Source: Candidatus Sulfopaludibacter sp. SbA3 (GTDB lineage Bacteria; Acidobacteriota; Terriglobia; Bryobacterales; Bryobacteraceae). Taken from it: a DNA stretch of 5,861 bases. The notes below the pieces were generated by a model, which was given only the letters and a program-made list of their open reading frames with translations, searched no databases and was not told the origin of the DNA. A program made the position numbers and the translations under genes. Positions 1-5,335 of this stretch are shown piece after piece; position 1 is the stretch's first letter, and each line of letters starts with the position of its first letter. Where the stretch lies: assembly GCA_945861255.1 (NCBI GenBank), contig CAMAUG010000254.1:1-5861 (forward strand), given 5' to 3'.

Positions 1-90
1 CCCAGGATCTCTTGGGAAATCCGGGGCATCGAACAAGGGCTGAAATCGATCCGGAACTTTCAAATCGAAAAATCCCAAAACACGACTTAA
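1..90 (+). CDS. C-terminal tail of an unidentified protein, possibly the IS transposase (partial)
   Basis: Frame 1 is open from the window edge and ends at TAA 88-90, giving 29 residues that finish IEKSQNTT. The composition is protein-like (WEIRGIEQGLKSIRNFQIEK) and its base composition differs from the GC-rich genes to the right. No catalytic motif falls in this fragment, so the assignment as transposase rests only on its position, 40 bases inside a putative IS end and pointing towards it. It could instead be the end of an unrelated chromosomal gene, or a chance open frame, since it is short. Confidence 0.4.
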   Translation, partial: PRISWEIRGIEQGLKSIRNFQIEKSQNTT

Positions 91-130
91 CAGCCTGTGC
101 TGCTATGGCTTGCCGCCCATCCAGTTACGG

Positions 131-147
131 TTAGCCGGACACTACTG
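131..147. repeat. Putative terminal inverted repeat of the insertion sequence
   Basis: Read on the minus strand this is CAGTAGTGTCCGGCTAA. It marks the point where the flanking minus-strand gene loses family-like sequence: its last four residues (VVSG) and stop codon are encoded by this motif. The partner repeat lies off the left edge, so the repeat nature cannot be shown here. Confidence 0.4.
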
Positions 148-550
148 ACCTGCGATTTTCGGTCCTTTGCTTGTCGTGCCGGGAGCGGCCGGCGTCCGCT
201 TCCCGTTGGCGCTTGGCCAGTTCCCTATCGAGCTTCTCCTGCTCCCGCCGCGCCTGCTTCTCCGGCAGAGGCTCGCCGTTGCGAGCGATCAGGCGCTCAT
301 AGGGCCGCCCGGCCAGGATGAGGATCTCATTGGTCTCGCTCCGGTCTCGCGTATACTCGCCCGTCTTGCCGGCGCTCCGGAATTCCGAGTGTTGCACGTA
401 CGTGTAATTCTTCCGGCTCTCGAAATCGGTCCAATCGCGATCGAGCGACCGCCGCACGATCTCGAGCGGATCCTCGGCCCGCAATACCATGGCCGCAAGC
501 AACACTAAGACCAAGGCCAGCCCGCCTTTGGTTACCCGGAACCGCCGCAT
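131..550 (-). pseudogene. Secreted outer-membrane lipoprotein-sorting-like protein, 3' part lost
   Basis: The frame encodes 139 residues starting at ATG 548-550. This start places a clean signal peptide at the N-terminus: basic MRRFRVTK, hydrophobic LALVLVLLAAMVL and likely cleavage after A25 (VLRA|EDP). An in-frame ATG 23 codons upstream would bury the signal. The mature part has NYTY (48-51), GRPYERLIARNGEPL (81-95) and a charged helix rich in E, K and R (about 96-134). I recall acidobacterial secreted proteins of roughly 250-350 residues with this N-terminal layout, often described as outer-membrane lipoprotein-sorting-like; their long C-terminal beta domain is absent here. The frame ends right at the putative IS end, with R134 the last residue that fits the charged helix. 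The kinase gene upstream ends 55 bp away on the same strand. The role is unknown. A genuine short protein is the alternative, but less likely. Confidence 0.6.
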
Positions 551-605
551 GATGATTCTTAGACGCAAACCCGTAGGCCAAGGTTCGAAAAAGTTATGAG
601 CGAAT

Positions 606-1253
606 CTACGCCAGCGCACGGCGAGCCCGTAACGGTTCCATGGGGATGGTGATCACGAACTCAGCCCCCTTGCCGGGACGGTTGGCGGCGCGTACTTCGC
701 CCTGCTGCTGCCGCACGATGGATTGAACGATGTGCAGGCCCAGGCCGCCGCCGGCACGTGTGGATACTTCCGGATCGAAGATCGTTGCGATCAGGTCCGG
801 TGCGATCCCGGAGCCGTCGTCAGCCACGCGGATCTCCATACGGGCATCCACGCGCCTGGCGGCTACGAAGATGGTGCCGCCGCCCGGCATGGCCCGCGCC
901 GCGTTCGAAAACAAGTTGATCAGCACGCGCTCCCAGGCCCACGCATCCGCCAGCACCAGGCCCGGCTCTAAGTCGCAAGTGACCGAAATCCTGGGGCCCT
1001 GGCGAAATGCGAGGGAGTCCTCCAACAATGTGCGTGCGTTATGAACCACCGTCTCAATGGAAGCCGCCGGCTGACACGTTTGCAGACTCGCGGAGATCTC
1101 CTTGCCGCGTTCCGCACTCCGCAGCATCGCCGCCGAAACAGACTGCCAGCGCGGATCTTCCGAGAGCAGGTCGGCGGCCTCCATCATCGTCTGAAATACG
1201 TTGTTCAGATCGTGGATCAACTCTTCGAGCGTCAGTTGGGAATCAGTGGTCAT
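606..1253 (-). CDS. Short sensorless histidine kinase
   Basis: This is a 215-residue cytoplasmic signalling kinase with no membrane segment, PAS, GAF or receiver domain. The phosphoacceptor H-box is LEELIHDLNN, with His14 followed by Asp15 and Asn17-Asn18. A second dimerisation helix extends to about residue 60. The ATPase part has the N-box VLINLFSNAARAM (110-122, Mg-binding Asn117), the G1 box VADDGSGIAP (143-152), an F-box around Phe159 and the G2 box GGGLGLHIV (168-176). All motifs needed for ATP binding and autophosphorylation are therefore present. ATG 1251-1253 is chosen because it lies 7 bp after the aroA stop and directly before the H-box; the longer open frame upstream overlaps aroA. 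Co-transcription with aroA is very likely. With no sensor of its own, it probably gets its input through a partner protein or a soluble signal. The partner regulator is unknown. Confidence 0.88.
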   Translation of the reverse strand: MTTDSQLTLEELIHDLNNVFQTMMEAADLLSEDPRWQSVSAAMLRSAERGKEISASLQTCQPAASIETVVHNARTLLEDSLAFRQGPRISVTCDLEPGLVLADAWAWERVLINLFSNAARAMPGGGTIFVAARRVDARMEIRVADDGSGIAPDLIATIFDPEVSTRAGGGLGLHIVQSIVRQQQGEVRAANRPGKGAEFVITIPMEPLRARRALA

Positions 1254-1260
1254 CTTGGGG

Positions 1261-2535
1261 CTATCGCTTCGCAATGCTCTGAAGTGTACTAAAAAATTCC
1301 GGGAAAGAAACCCCCGCCGCTCCCGCGTTCGTAATGGTACACGGACCGTCCGCGGCCAGCGCGGCCACCGCGAACGCCATGGCGATGCGATGATCGCCCG
1401 CCGAATCGCATTCCGCTGCGCGAAATTTCTGGCCGCCCGGTATCGTGAATCCGTCTGGCGCCGTCTCAATCCGGATGCCCATGCGCTTCAGATTGGTCTC
1501 GATGGTCGCGATGCGGTCGGTCTCTTTCACGCGCAGCTCGGAGGCATCGCGCACGGTAAGTCCGTTTTCGCTCGCGGCTCCCAGCACGGCCAAACCGGGA
1601 ATCTCGTCGATCAACGCGGCGGTGAGGGCGCCGTGCATCGTGCCGCCTTTGATCTTGGATGCGCGGATGCGCAAGCTGCCGATGAGCTCGCCTCCGGTCT
1701 GCTGCACGCCCAGAATCTGAATGTTGGCGCCGATCGAAACCAGGAAATCCAGCAACGCCGAGCGTGTGGGATTCATTCCGACGCGCTCGATCACAAGATC
1801 GGATTCCGGCATCAGCAGCGCGGCCACCAGGAAGAACGTGGCGGAGGAAATATCGCCCGGTACCACCAGTTCGCGCCCCGTGAGCCGCGCGCCTTCCGCC
1901 AGCCGGATCACGTTGCGCCGCACTTCGATCTCCGCTCCGAATTCCTTCAAGGCGATTTCGGTGTGGTCGCGCGTGCTGACCGGTTCGCGGACAATGGTTT
2001 CGCCTTTCGCGAACAAGCCGGCGAACAGGACACAGCTTTTGACCTGCGCGCTGGCCACCGGCAGTGTGTAATCGATGCCGTGCAGTGCGCGCCCGTGAAT
2101 GGTCAAGGGCGGAAACTGCCCTTCGCGGCCCGCGATCTCCGCGCCCATCTGCGCCAGCGGCTTCATCACGCGGCTCATGGGACGGCCAGACAGCGATTCA
2201 TCGCCGCCGATATGGCTGGTGAAGGATTGCGCCGCCAGAATTCCGGACAACATGCGGATCGTGGACCCGGAGTTTCCCGCGTCCAGCACTTGCTTGGGTT
2301 CGCGCAGGGCGCCGCCCTGGATGGTCACTTTTCCATCGTGGTGCTCCACCTTGGCCCCCAGCGCCTCCATGCATCCTAACGTCGATCGGCAATCCGCGCC
2401 GGTCGAATAATTGTGGAGAATGGTGACCCCTTCGGCGATGGCCCCCAGCATTCCATAGCGGTGCGAAATAGACTTGTCGCCAGGCAGGGCGATGCTTCCT
2501 TGGATCGCCCTGGCGGGAGAAATCGTGATGTCCAT
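1261..2535 (-). CDS. aroA: 3-phosphoshikimate 1-carboxyvinyltransferase (EPSP synthase), class II
   Basis: This enzyme transfers the enolpyruvyl group of phosphoenolpyruvate to shikimate 3-phosphate, the sixth step of the shikimate pathway to chorismate. At 424 residues it is full length. It starts LPGDKSISHR (17-26), with the conserved substrate-binding Lys21, and continues with DAGNSGSTIR (85-94), GDESLSGRPM (111-120), SAQVK (162-166), RDHTE (189-193), NPTR (255-258), the catalytic-region LIDEIP (308-313, Asp310), RVKETDRI (335-342) and DHRIAMA (381-387). GDK, SAQVK, RDHTE and NPTR are the four motifs used to define class II enzymes, and the sequence resembles Bacillus-type AroA as I remember it. 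The residue after GNS is Gly90, the usual residue at that position. The start at ATG 2533-2535 puts the first strand directly before the LPGDKS motif; the upstream GAAAG is only a weak ribosome site. It leads the transcript with the histidine kinase 7 bp downstream. Confidence 0.97.
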   Translation of the reverse strand: MDITISPARAIQGSIALPGDKSISHRYGMLGAIAEGVTILHNYSTGADCRSTLGCMEALGAKVEHHDGKVTIQGGALREPKQVLDAGNSGSTIRMLSGILAAQSFTSHIGGDESLSGRPMSRVMKPLAQMGAEIAGREGQFPPLTIHGRALHGIDYTLPVASAQVKSCVLFAGLFAKGETIVREPVSTRDHTEIALKEFGAEIEVRRNVIRLAEGARLTGRELVVPGDISSATFFLVAALLMPESDLVIERVGMNPTRSALLDFLVSIGANIQILGVQQTGGELIGSLRIRASKIKGGTMHGALTAALIDEIPGLAVLGAASENGLTVRDASELRVKETDRIATIETNLKRMGIRIETAPDGFTIPGGQKFRAAECDSAGDHRIAMAFAVAALAADGPCTITNAGAAGVSFPEFFSTLQSIAKR

Positions 2536-2583
2536 GAAACTTTCAGTGTAACGGGTTTGATAAGTAAGCCGATATGTTCAGGC
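2536..2583. promoter_or_regulatory. Divergent intergenic region between aroA and the lytic transglycosylase gene
   Basis: These 48 bases separate two genes read in opposite directions, so start signals for both must lie here or extend into the neighbouring coding ends. On the minus strand TACACT (about 2546-2551) is a four-of-six match to a -10 box; on the plus strand GATAAG (2559-2564) is similarly weak. Neither has a convincing TTGACA-like partner at the right distance. The region is richer in A and T than its neighbours, which fits a promoter, but individual elements cannot be assigned. Confidence 0.35.
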
Positions 2584-3210
2584 ATGGCCATCGCAGGCGT
2601 TTGGCTTCTCAGCGTCGTTCTCGCCCAGGATGCCCCGGCCATCCGCGCGTCCATGCGGGGCTCCCTTCATCAGCAGCAGAAATCCGTGTGGAGACAAACA
2701 CACGCCGCCGCACTTGCTTCGGCTCAGCGGCTTCCCATACGTGTCCCGGCGGAGCATTCCGCGTGCGCACCCGCGGACCCCGATCTACTGCATTCGTGGG
2801 TCGCCGCCGCCGCGCAGGAACACGGCGTGAGCTCGGCACTTGTAACGGAGGTCGCGCGGGCGGAGTCCGCGTTCCGGCCTTGCAGCGTGTCGTTGAAGGG
2901 CGCCCAGGGCATCATGCAATTGATGCCCGCAACGCAGGTCGCACTGGGCGTCGGCGACCCGTTCGACGCGCGCCAGAGCATCGGCGCGGGTACCCGGCTG
3001 CTAGGCCAGTTGCTTGAGCGCTATCAGGGTGATGTCGCGTTGGCGCTCAGCGCCTACAACGCCGGCACGGGCCTGGTGGACCGGACGGGCGGCCTGCCGC
3101 GCAACACCGAGACCCGCAATTACGTGGCCCGTATTCTTGGAAGGCTGGCCGCACACACCCGCTCCCGCGAGCTCCGCCAGGAACCCCCTGCTCCCCATGA
3201 AATCCCCTAA
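2584..3210 (+). CDS. Secreted SLT-type lytic transglycosylase
   Basis: It cleaves the glycan strands of peptidoglycan without water, leaving 1,6-anhydromuramic ends, and should act in the periplasm. From ATG 2584 it has 208 residues. An N-terminal hydrophobic stretch, MAIAGVWLLSVVLA, is a likely signal peptide with cleavage before QDAP. A Q- and A-rich spacer runs to about residue 64. The SLT domain covers about 68-190, with catalytic Glu94 in ARAESAF, GIMQLMPAT (109-117), ALSAYNAG (154-161) and the terminal TRNYVARIL (177-185). Cys61 and Cys100 (FRPC) may form a disulfide; I recall the same pair in acidobacterial relatives. The start is uncertain: the ATG-initiated signal lacks a basic N-region, whereas TTG at 2557 would add ISKPICSG with a lysine; neither has a strong ribosome site. 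The frame stays open further upstream only because it lies opposite aroA. The next gene begins 79 bp downstream. Confidence 0.93.
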   Translation: MAIAGVWLLSVVLAQDAPAIRASMRGSLHQQQKSVWRQTHAAALASAQRLPIRVPAEHSACAPADPDLLHSWVAAAAQEHGVSSALVTEVARAESAFRPCSVSLKGAQGIMQLMPATQVALGVGDPFDARQSIGAGTRLLGQLLERYQGDVALALSAYNAGTGLVDRTGGLPRNTETRNYVARILGRLAAHTRSRELRQEPPAPHEIP

Positions 3211-3262
3211 TTCTTTCCTAAGGCCCCGCCGATAGACGGTTGGAGTCGTTGAACAGGGTGCA

Positions 3263-3282
3263 GCTTCGGCGTCGACCGAAGC
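3263..3282 (+). promoter_or_regulatory. Perfect 7-bp hairpin over the ribosome-binding region of the HD-GYP gene
   Basis: GCTTCGG (3263-3269) and CCGAAGC (3276-3282) are exact inverted complements around a 6-base loop. The right arm ends 7 bases before the ATG at 3290 and contains GAAG, the only Shine-Dalgarno-like bases near that start. In RNA the stem would cover the ribosome site. No T-run follows, so it is not a typical terminator of the upstream gene. Function is inferred only from position. Confidence 0.45.
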
Positions 3283-3289
3283 ATGAATC

Positions 3290-4411
3290 ATGAGCGTGCA
3301 GAATCAAGCGGCCATCGATCTTCTTGCGATGGAGTCCGGGCCAACCGCCATCGCGCTGGATGCGACGTATGAGGACTGCGGCGAATCCCCCAACATTCTG
3401 ATTGTGGACCCCGCTGAACTGAATCGCCGGCTCCTCAAAGCGATGTTGAAGACGGCGTCGTACGGCATTATCGAGTGCACTCATCCCGCGGAGGCGTTTG
3501 AGATCCTGGAACGCCACAAGATCGATCTAGTAATTGCCGACGTCCTGATGCCAGGGATGAGCGGCCCCGATTTTTGCCGAGTCGTGAAGGGCAGCCGGAA
3601 GACCCAGTTGATCCCTATCCTACTGGTGACCAGCCTGCAAGATTCGGAAACCGAGCTCGCCGGAATCGACTCAGGAGCCGACGAGTTCCTGGTAAAACCC
3701 TTGAAGCCGGCCCTGGTCCGCACCCGCATTCGCGGCCTGCTGCGCCACAAAGCCCTCACGGATTCACTCGACGAAGCCGAGACCATCCTTTTCGCGCTTG
3801 CGCAATCGGTGGAACAACGCGACAAGCATACCGGAAAACATTGCGAGCGCCTGGCGCTATACGGCGTGATGCTGGGCAAGGCGTTGGGCCTGTCCCGAAA
3901 AGACCAGCTGGCACTCTATCGCGGGGGTTTTCTGCACGACATCGGCAAGGTGGGAATCCCCGATGCCATCCTGTTCAAACGCGGCCGGTTGACCGAAGAT
4001 GAGTGGCAAACCATGCGCATGCATACCATCCGCGGCGAGGAAATCTGCCGGCCCATGAAGACGCTGGCGCCCGTACTGCCCATCATCCGCAGCCATCATG
4101 AACGATGGAACGGCTCAGGGTATCCGGATGGACTTCGCGGCGAGGAAATTCCGCTGCTGGCGCGCATCCTGCAAATCGCCGATATCTATGACGCGTTGAC
4201 CACGGCGCGCCCTTACAAACCGGCGTACTCCCATCGGCATGCCGTCGAAGTGATGTCCGAAGAAATGCGCCGCGGCTGGCGTGACCCGGAACTGGTCGCG
4301 CTGTTTGCCGAAATCACGCGCACCGAAGCGAAGAATGCCGCCACACTGCCCTCAGGCGATGCCGGCATGCGGCAATCGCTCGATGCCATGCGGCTCGAAC
4401 TGGTGAAATAG
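3290..4411 (+). CDS. Response regulator with receiver and HD-GYP domains (probable cyclic di-GMP phosphodiesterase)
   Basis: A 373-residue soluble regulator that should hydrolyse cyclic di-GMP when its receiver is phosphorylated. About 34 N-terminal residues have no recognisable domain. The receiver spans about 35-153: ILIVDP (36-41), phosphoacceptor Asp84 in VIADVLMPGMSG, Thr114, and Lys136 in FLVKPLKP. Pro41 replaces the usual second acidic residue of the DD pair. The HD-GYP domain (about 165-345) keeps its metal-site residues: His184 in HCERL, His216-Asp217 in FLHDIGKVGIPD, His245, His269-His270 and Asp298 in IADIYDALTTARPY. The signature GSGYPDGLRGEEIP (275-288) is intact, so activity is expected. 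ATG 3290 is the first in-frame start; Met14 is a possible alternative. No kinase gene adjoins it; the nearest is the short kinase about 2 kb away on the other strand. Confidence 0.95.
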   Translation: MSVQNQAAIDLLAMESGPTAIALDATYEDCGESPNILIVDPAELNRRLLKAMLKTASYGIIECTHPAEAFEILERHKIDLVIADVLMPGMSGPDFCRVVKGSRKTQLIPILLVTSLQDSETELAGIDSGADEFLVKPLKPALVRTRIRGLLRHKALTDSLDEAETILFALAQSVEQRDKHTGKHCERLALYGVMLGKALGLSRKDQLALYRGGFLHDIGKVGIPDAILFKRGRLTEDEWQTMRMHTIRGEEICRPMKTLAPVLPIIRSHHERWNGSGYPDGLRGEEIPLLARILQIADIYDALTTARPYKPAYSHRHAVEVMSEEMRRGWRDPELVALFAEITRTEAKNAATLPSGDAGMRQSLDAMRLELVK

Positions 4412-4420
4412 AGGTTCAGC

Positions 4421-4455
4421 CTGGCCCCCATGGGCGTCCGGCGCCCCGTGGCCAG
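4421..4455. terminator. Inverted repeat after the HD-GYP gene, possible terminator
   Basis: CTGGCC (4421-4426) pairs with GGCCAG (4450-4455), and inside it GGGCG (4432-4436) pairs with CGCCC (4442-4446), with unpaired bases between the two stems. It starts 9 bases after the TAG of the HD-GYP gene. There is no T-run after it, so it is not a standard intrinsic terminator. It may slow polymerase or protect the 3' end of the message. Confidence 0.4.
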
Positions 4456-4481
4456 GTCCAGCCGGGCAGCGATCGATTCGC

Positions 4482-4487
4482 TACAAT
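4482..4487 (+). promoter_or_regulatory. Possible -10 box TACAAT overlapping the apparent start codon
   Basis: TACAAT matches the TATAAT consensus at five of six positions, and its last two bases are the A and T of the ATG at 4486. Transcription would then begin near 4494-4495, where an in-frame GTG (4495) could start a leaderless message. No good -35 hexamer is visible about 17 bases upstream, and a chance match is possible. Confidence 0.35.
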
Positions 4488-5241
4488 GGCGGCAGTGAAT
4501 CGCCGCCAAGCCATCTTGTCCGGCATCGGGGTGGCCCTGCTTGCCCCGCGCCACGCTCGCGCCCAGTTCTCCACGCGGCTGTCACGCAATACCGATGCCG
4601 CTTTCGACGCTTACGTGGCGAACGCTGAATCCACCATGGAATGGCGTGCCCACTTGCAACCATCGCCCGCTGGAACGGTCGCCTTCGTCCCAGGGAACGG
4701 CAAGTCTCCCACGGACGTCAAGGATGGGCTCATTCATGACTGGATGGTGGCCGCCGTGGCGCCCGGCGCGCGTGTGGAAAATGTACTGGCCGTTCTGCAG
4801 GACTACCCCGCATACAAGATCCGCTATGCCCCGAACGTAACGGATTCCCGGGTGCTTTGGATGAGCGGCGGCTCCTGGCGCGTGTACCTGCGGCTCTACA
4901 AGAAGCAGGTGCTCACCGCCGACCTCAGCACCGAGTACGAAATTCGCTACACGCAACTCGGAGAGGGCCGGTGGAATATGACCTCTCACTCCACCAAGGT
5001 CGCGGAAAACGACGACGGCAAGGAACTCCCCTCCGGCACGGGGCACGGATTCCTGTGGCGCCTGAATGCCTACTGGCTTCTGGAGCAGCGCCGGGAGGGC
5101 GTCTACATGGAGTGCCGCGCTATCTCGCTTTCGCGCGACGTGCCGTTAGGCCTGGGATGGGTGATCAAACCAATGATCACAAGCGTGCCCCGCGAGACGT
5201 TGCTCGAAACTATCGATTCCACCATCCGCGCCCTCCGGTAA
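4486..5241 (+). CDS. Tat-exported START/SRPBCC-like protein of unknown function
   Basis: The frame gives 251 residues from ATG 4486, or 248 from GTG 4495 (V4), which would begin directly as (M)NRRQAILSG. The N-terminus has a twin arginine (6-7), a hydrophobic stretch AILSGIGVALLA (9-20) and an ARA|Q site (24-27), so it is probably exported folded through the Tat system. The body resembles START-like lipid- or ligand-binding folds: an early helix with ARVENVLAVLQDYPAYKIRYAPNV (about 95-118), strand-rich segments such as WRVYLRLYKKQVL and STEYEIRYTQL, and a C-terminal helix PRETLLETIDSTIRAL. VYMECRAISLSRDVP followed by WVIKPMI is also typical of this fold as I know it from bacterial relatives. 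No enzyme motif is visible and the ligand is unknown. It lies 74 bp after the HD-GYP gene and converges with hom. The fold assignment is inference; the reading frame is secure. Confidence 0.8.
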   Translation: MAAVNRRQAILSGIGVALLAPRHARAQFSTRLSRNTDAAFDAYVANAESTMEWRAHLQPSPAGTVAFVPGNGKSPTDVKDGLIHDWMVAAVAPGARVENVLAVLQDYPAYKIRYAPNVTDSRVLWMSGGSWRVYLRLYKKQVLTADLSTEYEIRYTQLGEGRWNMTSHSTKVAENDDGKELPSGTGHGFLWRLNAYWLLEQRREGVYMECRAISLSRDVPLGLGWVIKPMITSVPRETLLETIDSTIRALR

Positions 5242-5245
5242 ATCA

Positions 5246-5299
5246 GGGGGGGCAAATCGAGTACCGGCGCGCGCACGAACGATTTTCCCCGGTCTTTTT
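5246..5299 (+). terminator. Probable intrinsic terminator of the exported START-like gene
   Basis: GGGG...AAATCG (5246-5259) pairs with CGATTT.CCCC (5280-5290), giving six A/T-rich and four G-C pairs with a small internal loop and a 20-base GC-rich apical loop. TCTTTTT (5293-5299) follows. It begins 5 bases after the stop codon. On the opposite strand no T-run follows the stem, so it serves the plus-strand gene. Confidence 0.5.
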
Positions 5300-5312
5300 C
5301 TGCAATGATTCC

Positions 5313-5335
5313 GCGGTGGGCTTCGCTGCTTTTTT
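5313..5335 (+). terminator. Second weak hairpin with six T's
   Basis: Bases 5313-5318 (GCGGTG) can pair with 5324-5329 (CGCTGC), two of the six pairs being G-U, and six T's follow at 5330-5335. The T-run overlaps the stop codon of hom on the other strand. It may back up the terminator just upstream, but the stem is weak. Confidence 0.35.

Larger units (their letters stand above)
1..147 (+). mobile_element. Right end of a probable insertion sequence (partial)
   Basis: Three observations support an IS end. The first 90 bases are the tail of an open plus-strand frame that enters from outside the window. The next 40 bases are non-coding. They are followed by TTAGCCGGACACTACTG at about 131-147, whose reverse complement CAGTAGTGTCCGGCTAA resembles the TAGTGTCCGG-type inverted-repeat ends I recall from some bacterial IS elements; this is memory, not a database match. 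Immediately beyond this motif begins the interrupted coding sequence of the secreted-protein gene on the opposite strand, as expected for an insertion. The segment 1-90 is also richer in A and T than the genes to its right. The other end, the transposase body and the target duplication lie outside the window, so neither the family nor the exact boundary (about 144-148) can be fixed. Confidence 0.5.

Noticed and set aside
1254..1469. N-terminal extension of the histidine kinase into aroA
   Set aside because: The extra residues are Arg-rich shadow sequence of aroA; the ATG at 1253 falls directly after the aroA stop and just before the H-box.
1201..2379. 392-codon open frame on the plus strand opposite aroA
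   Set aside because: It is antisense to the fully motif-supported aroA, has a composition rich in His, Arg, Gln and Ala typical of shadow frames in GC-rich DNA, and shows no recognisable domain.
2413..2583. Upstream extension of the lytic transglycosylase frame
   Set aside because: It lies opposite the 5' end of aroA, would put about 57 hydrophilic residues in front of the signal peptide, and reads as antisense composition.
3283..3372. 29-codon frame starting at ATG 3283, overlapping the HD-GYP gene start
   Set aside because: It is short, has no recognisable sequence, and could easily arise by chance; kept only as a side remark on the hairpin.
5246..5252. Run of seven G's as a possible sequencing error or phase-variable tract
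   Set aside because: It lies outside any coding region and forms one arm of the terminator hairpin, so there is no frame for it to switch.
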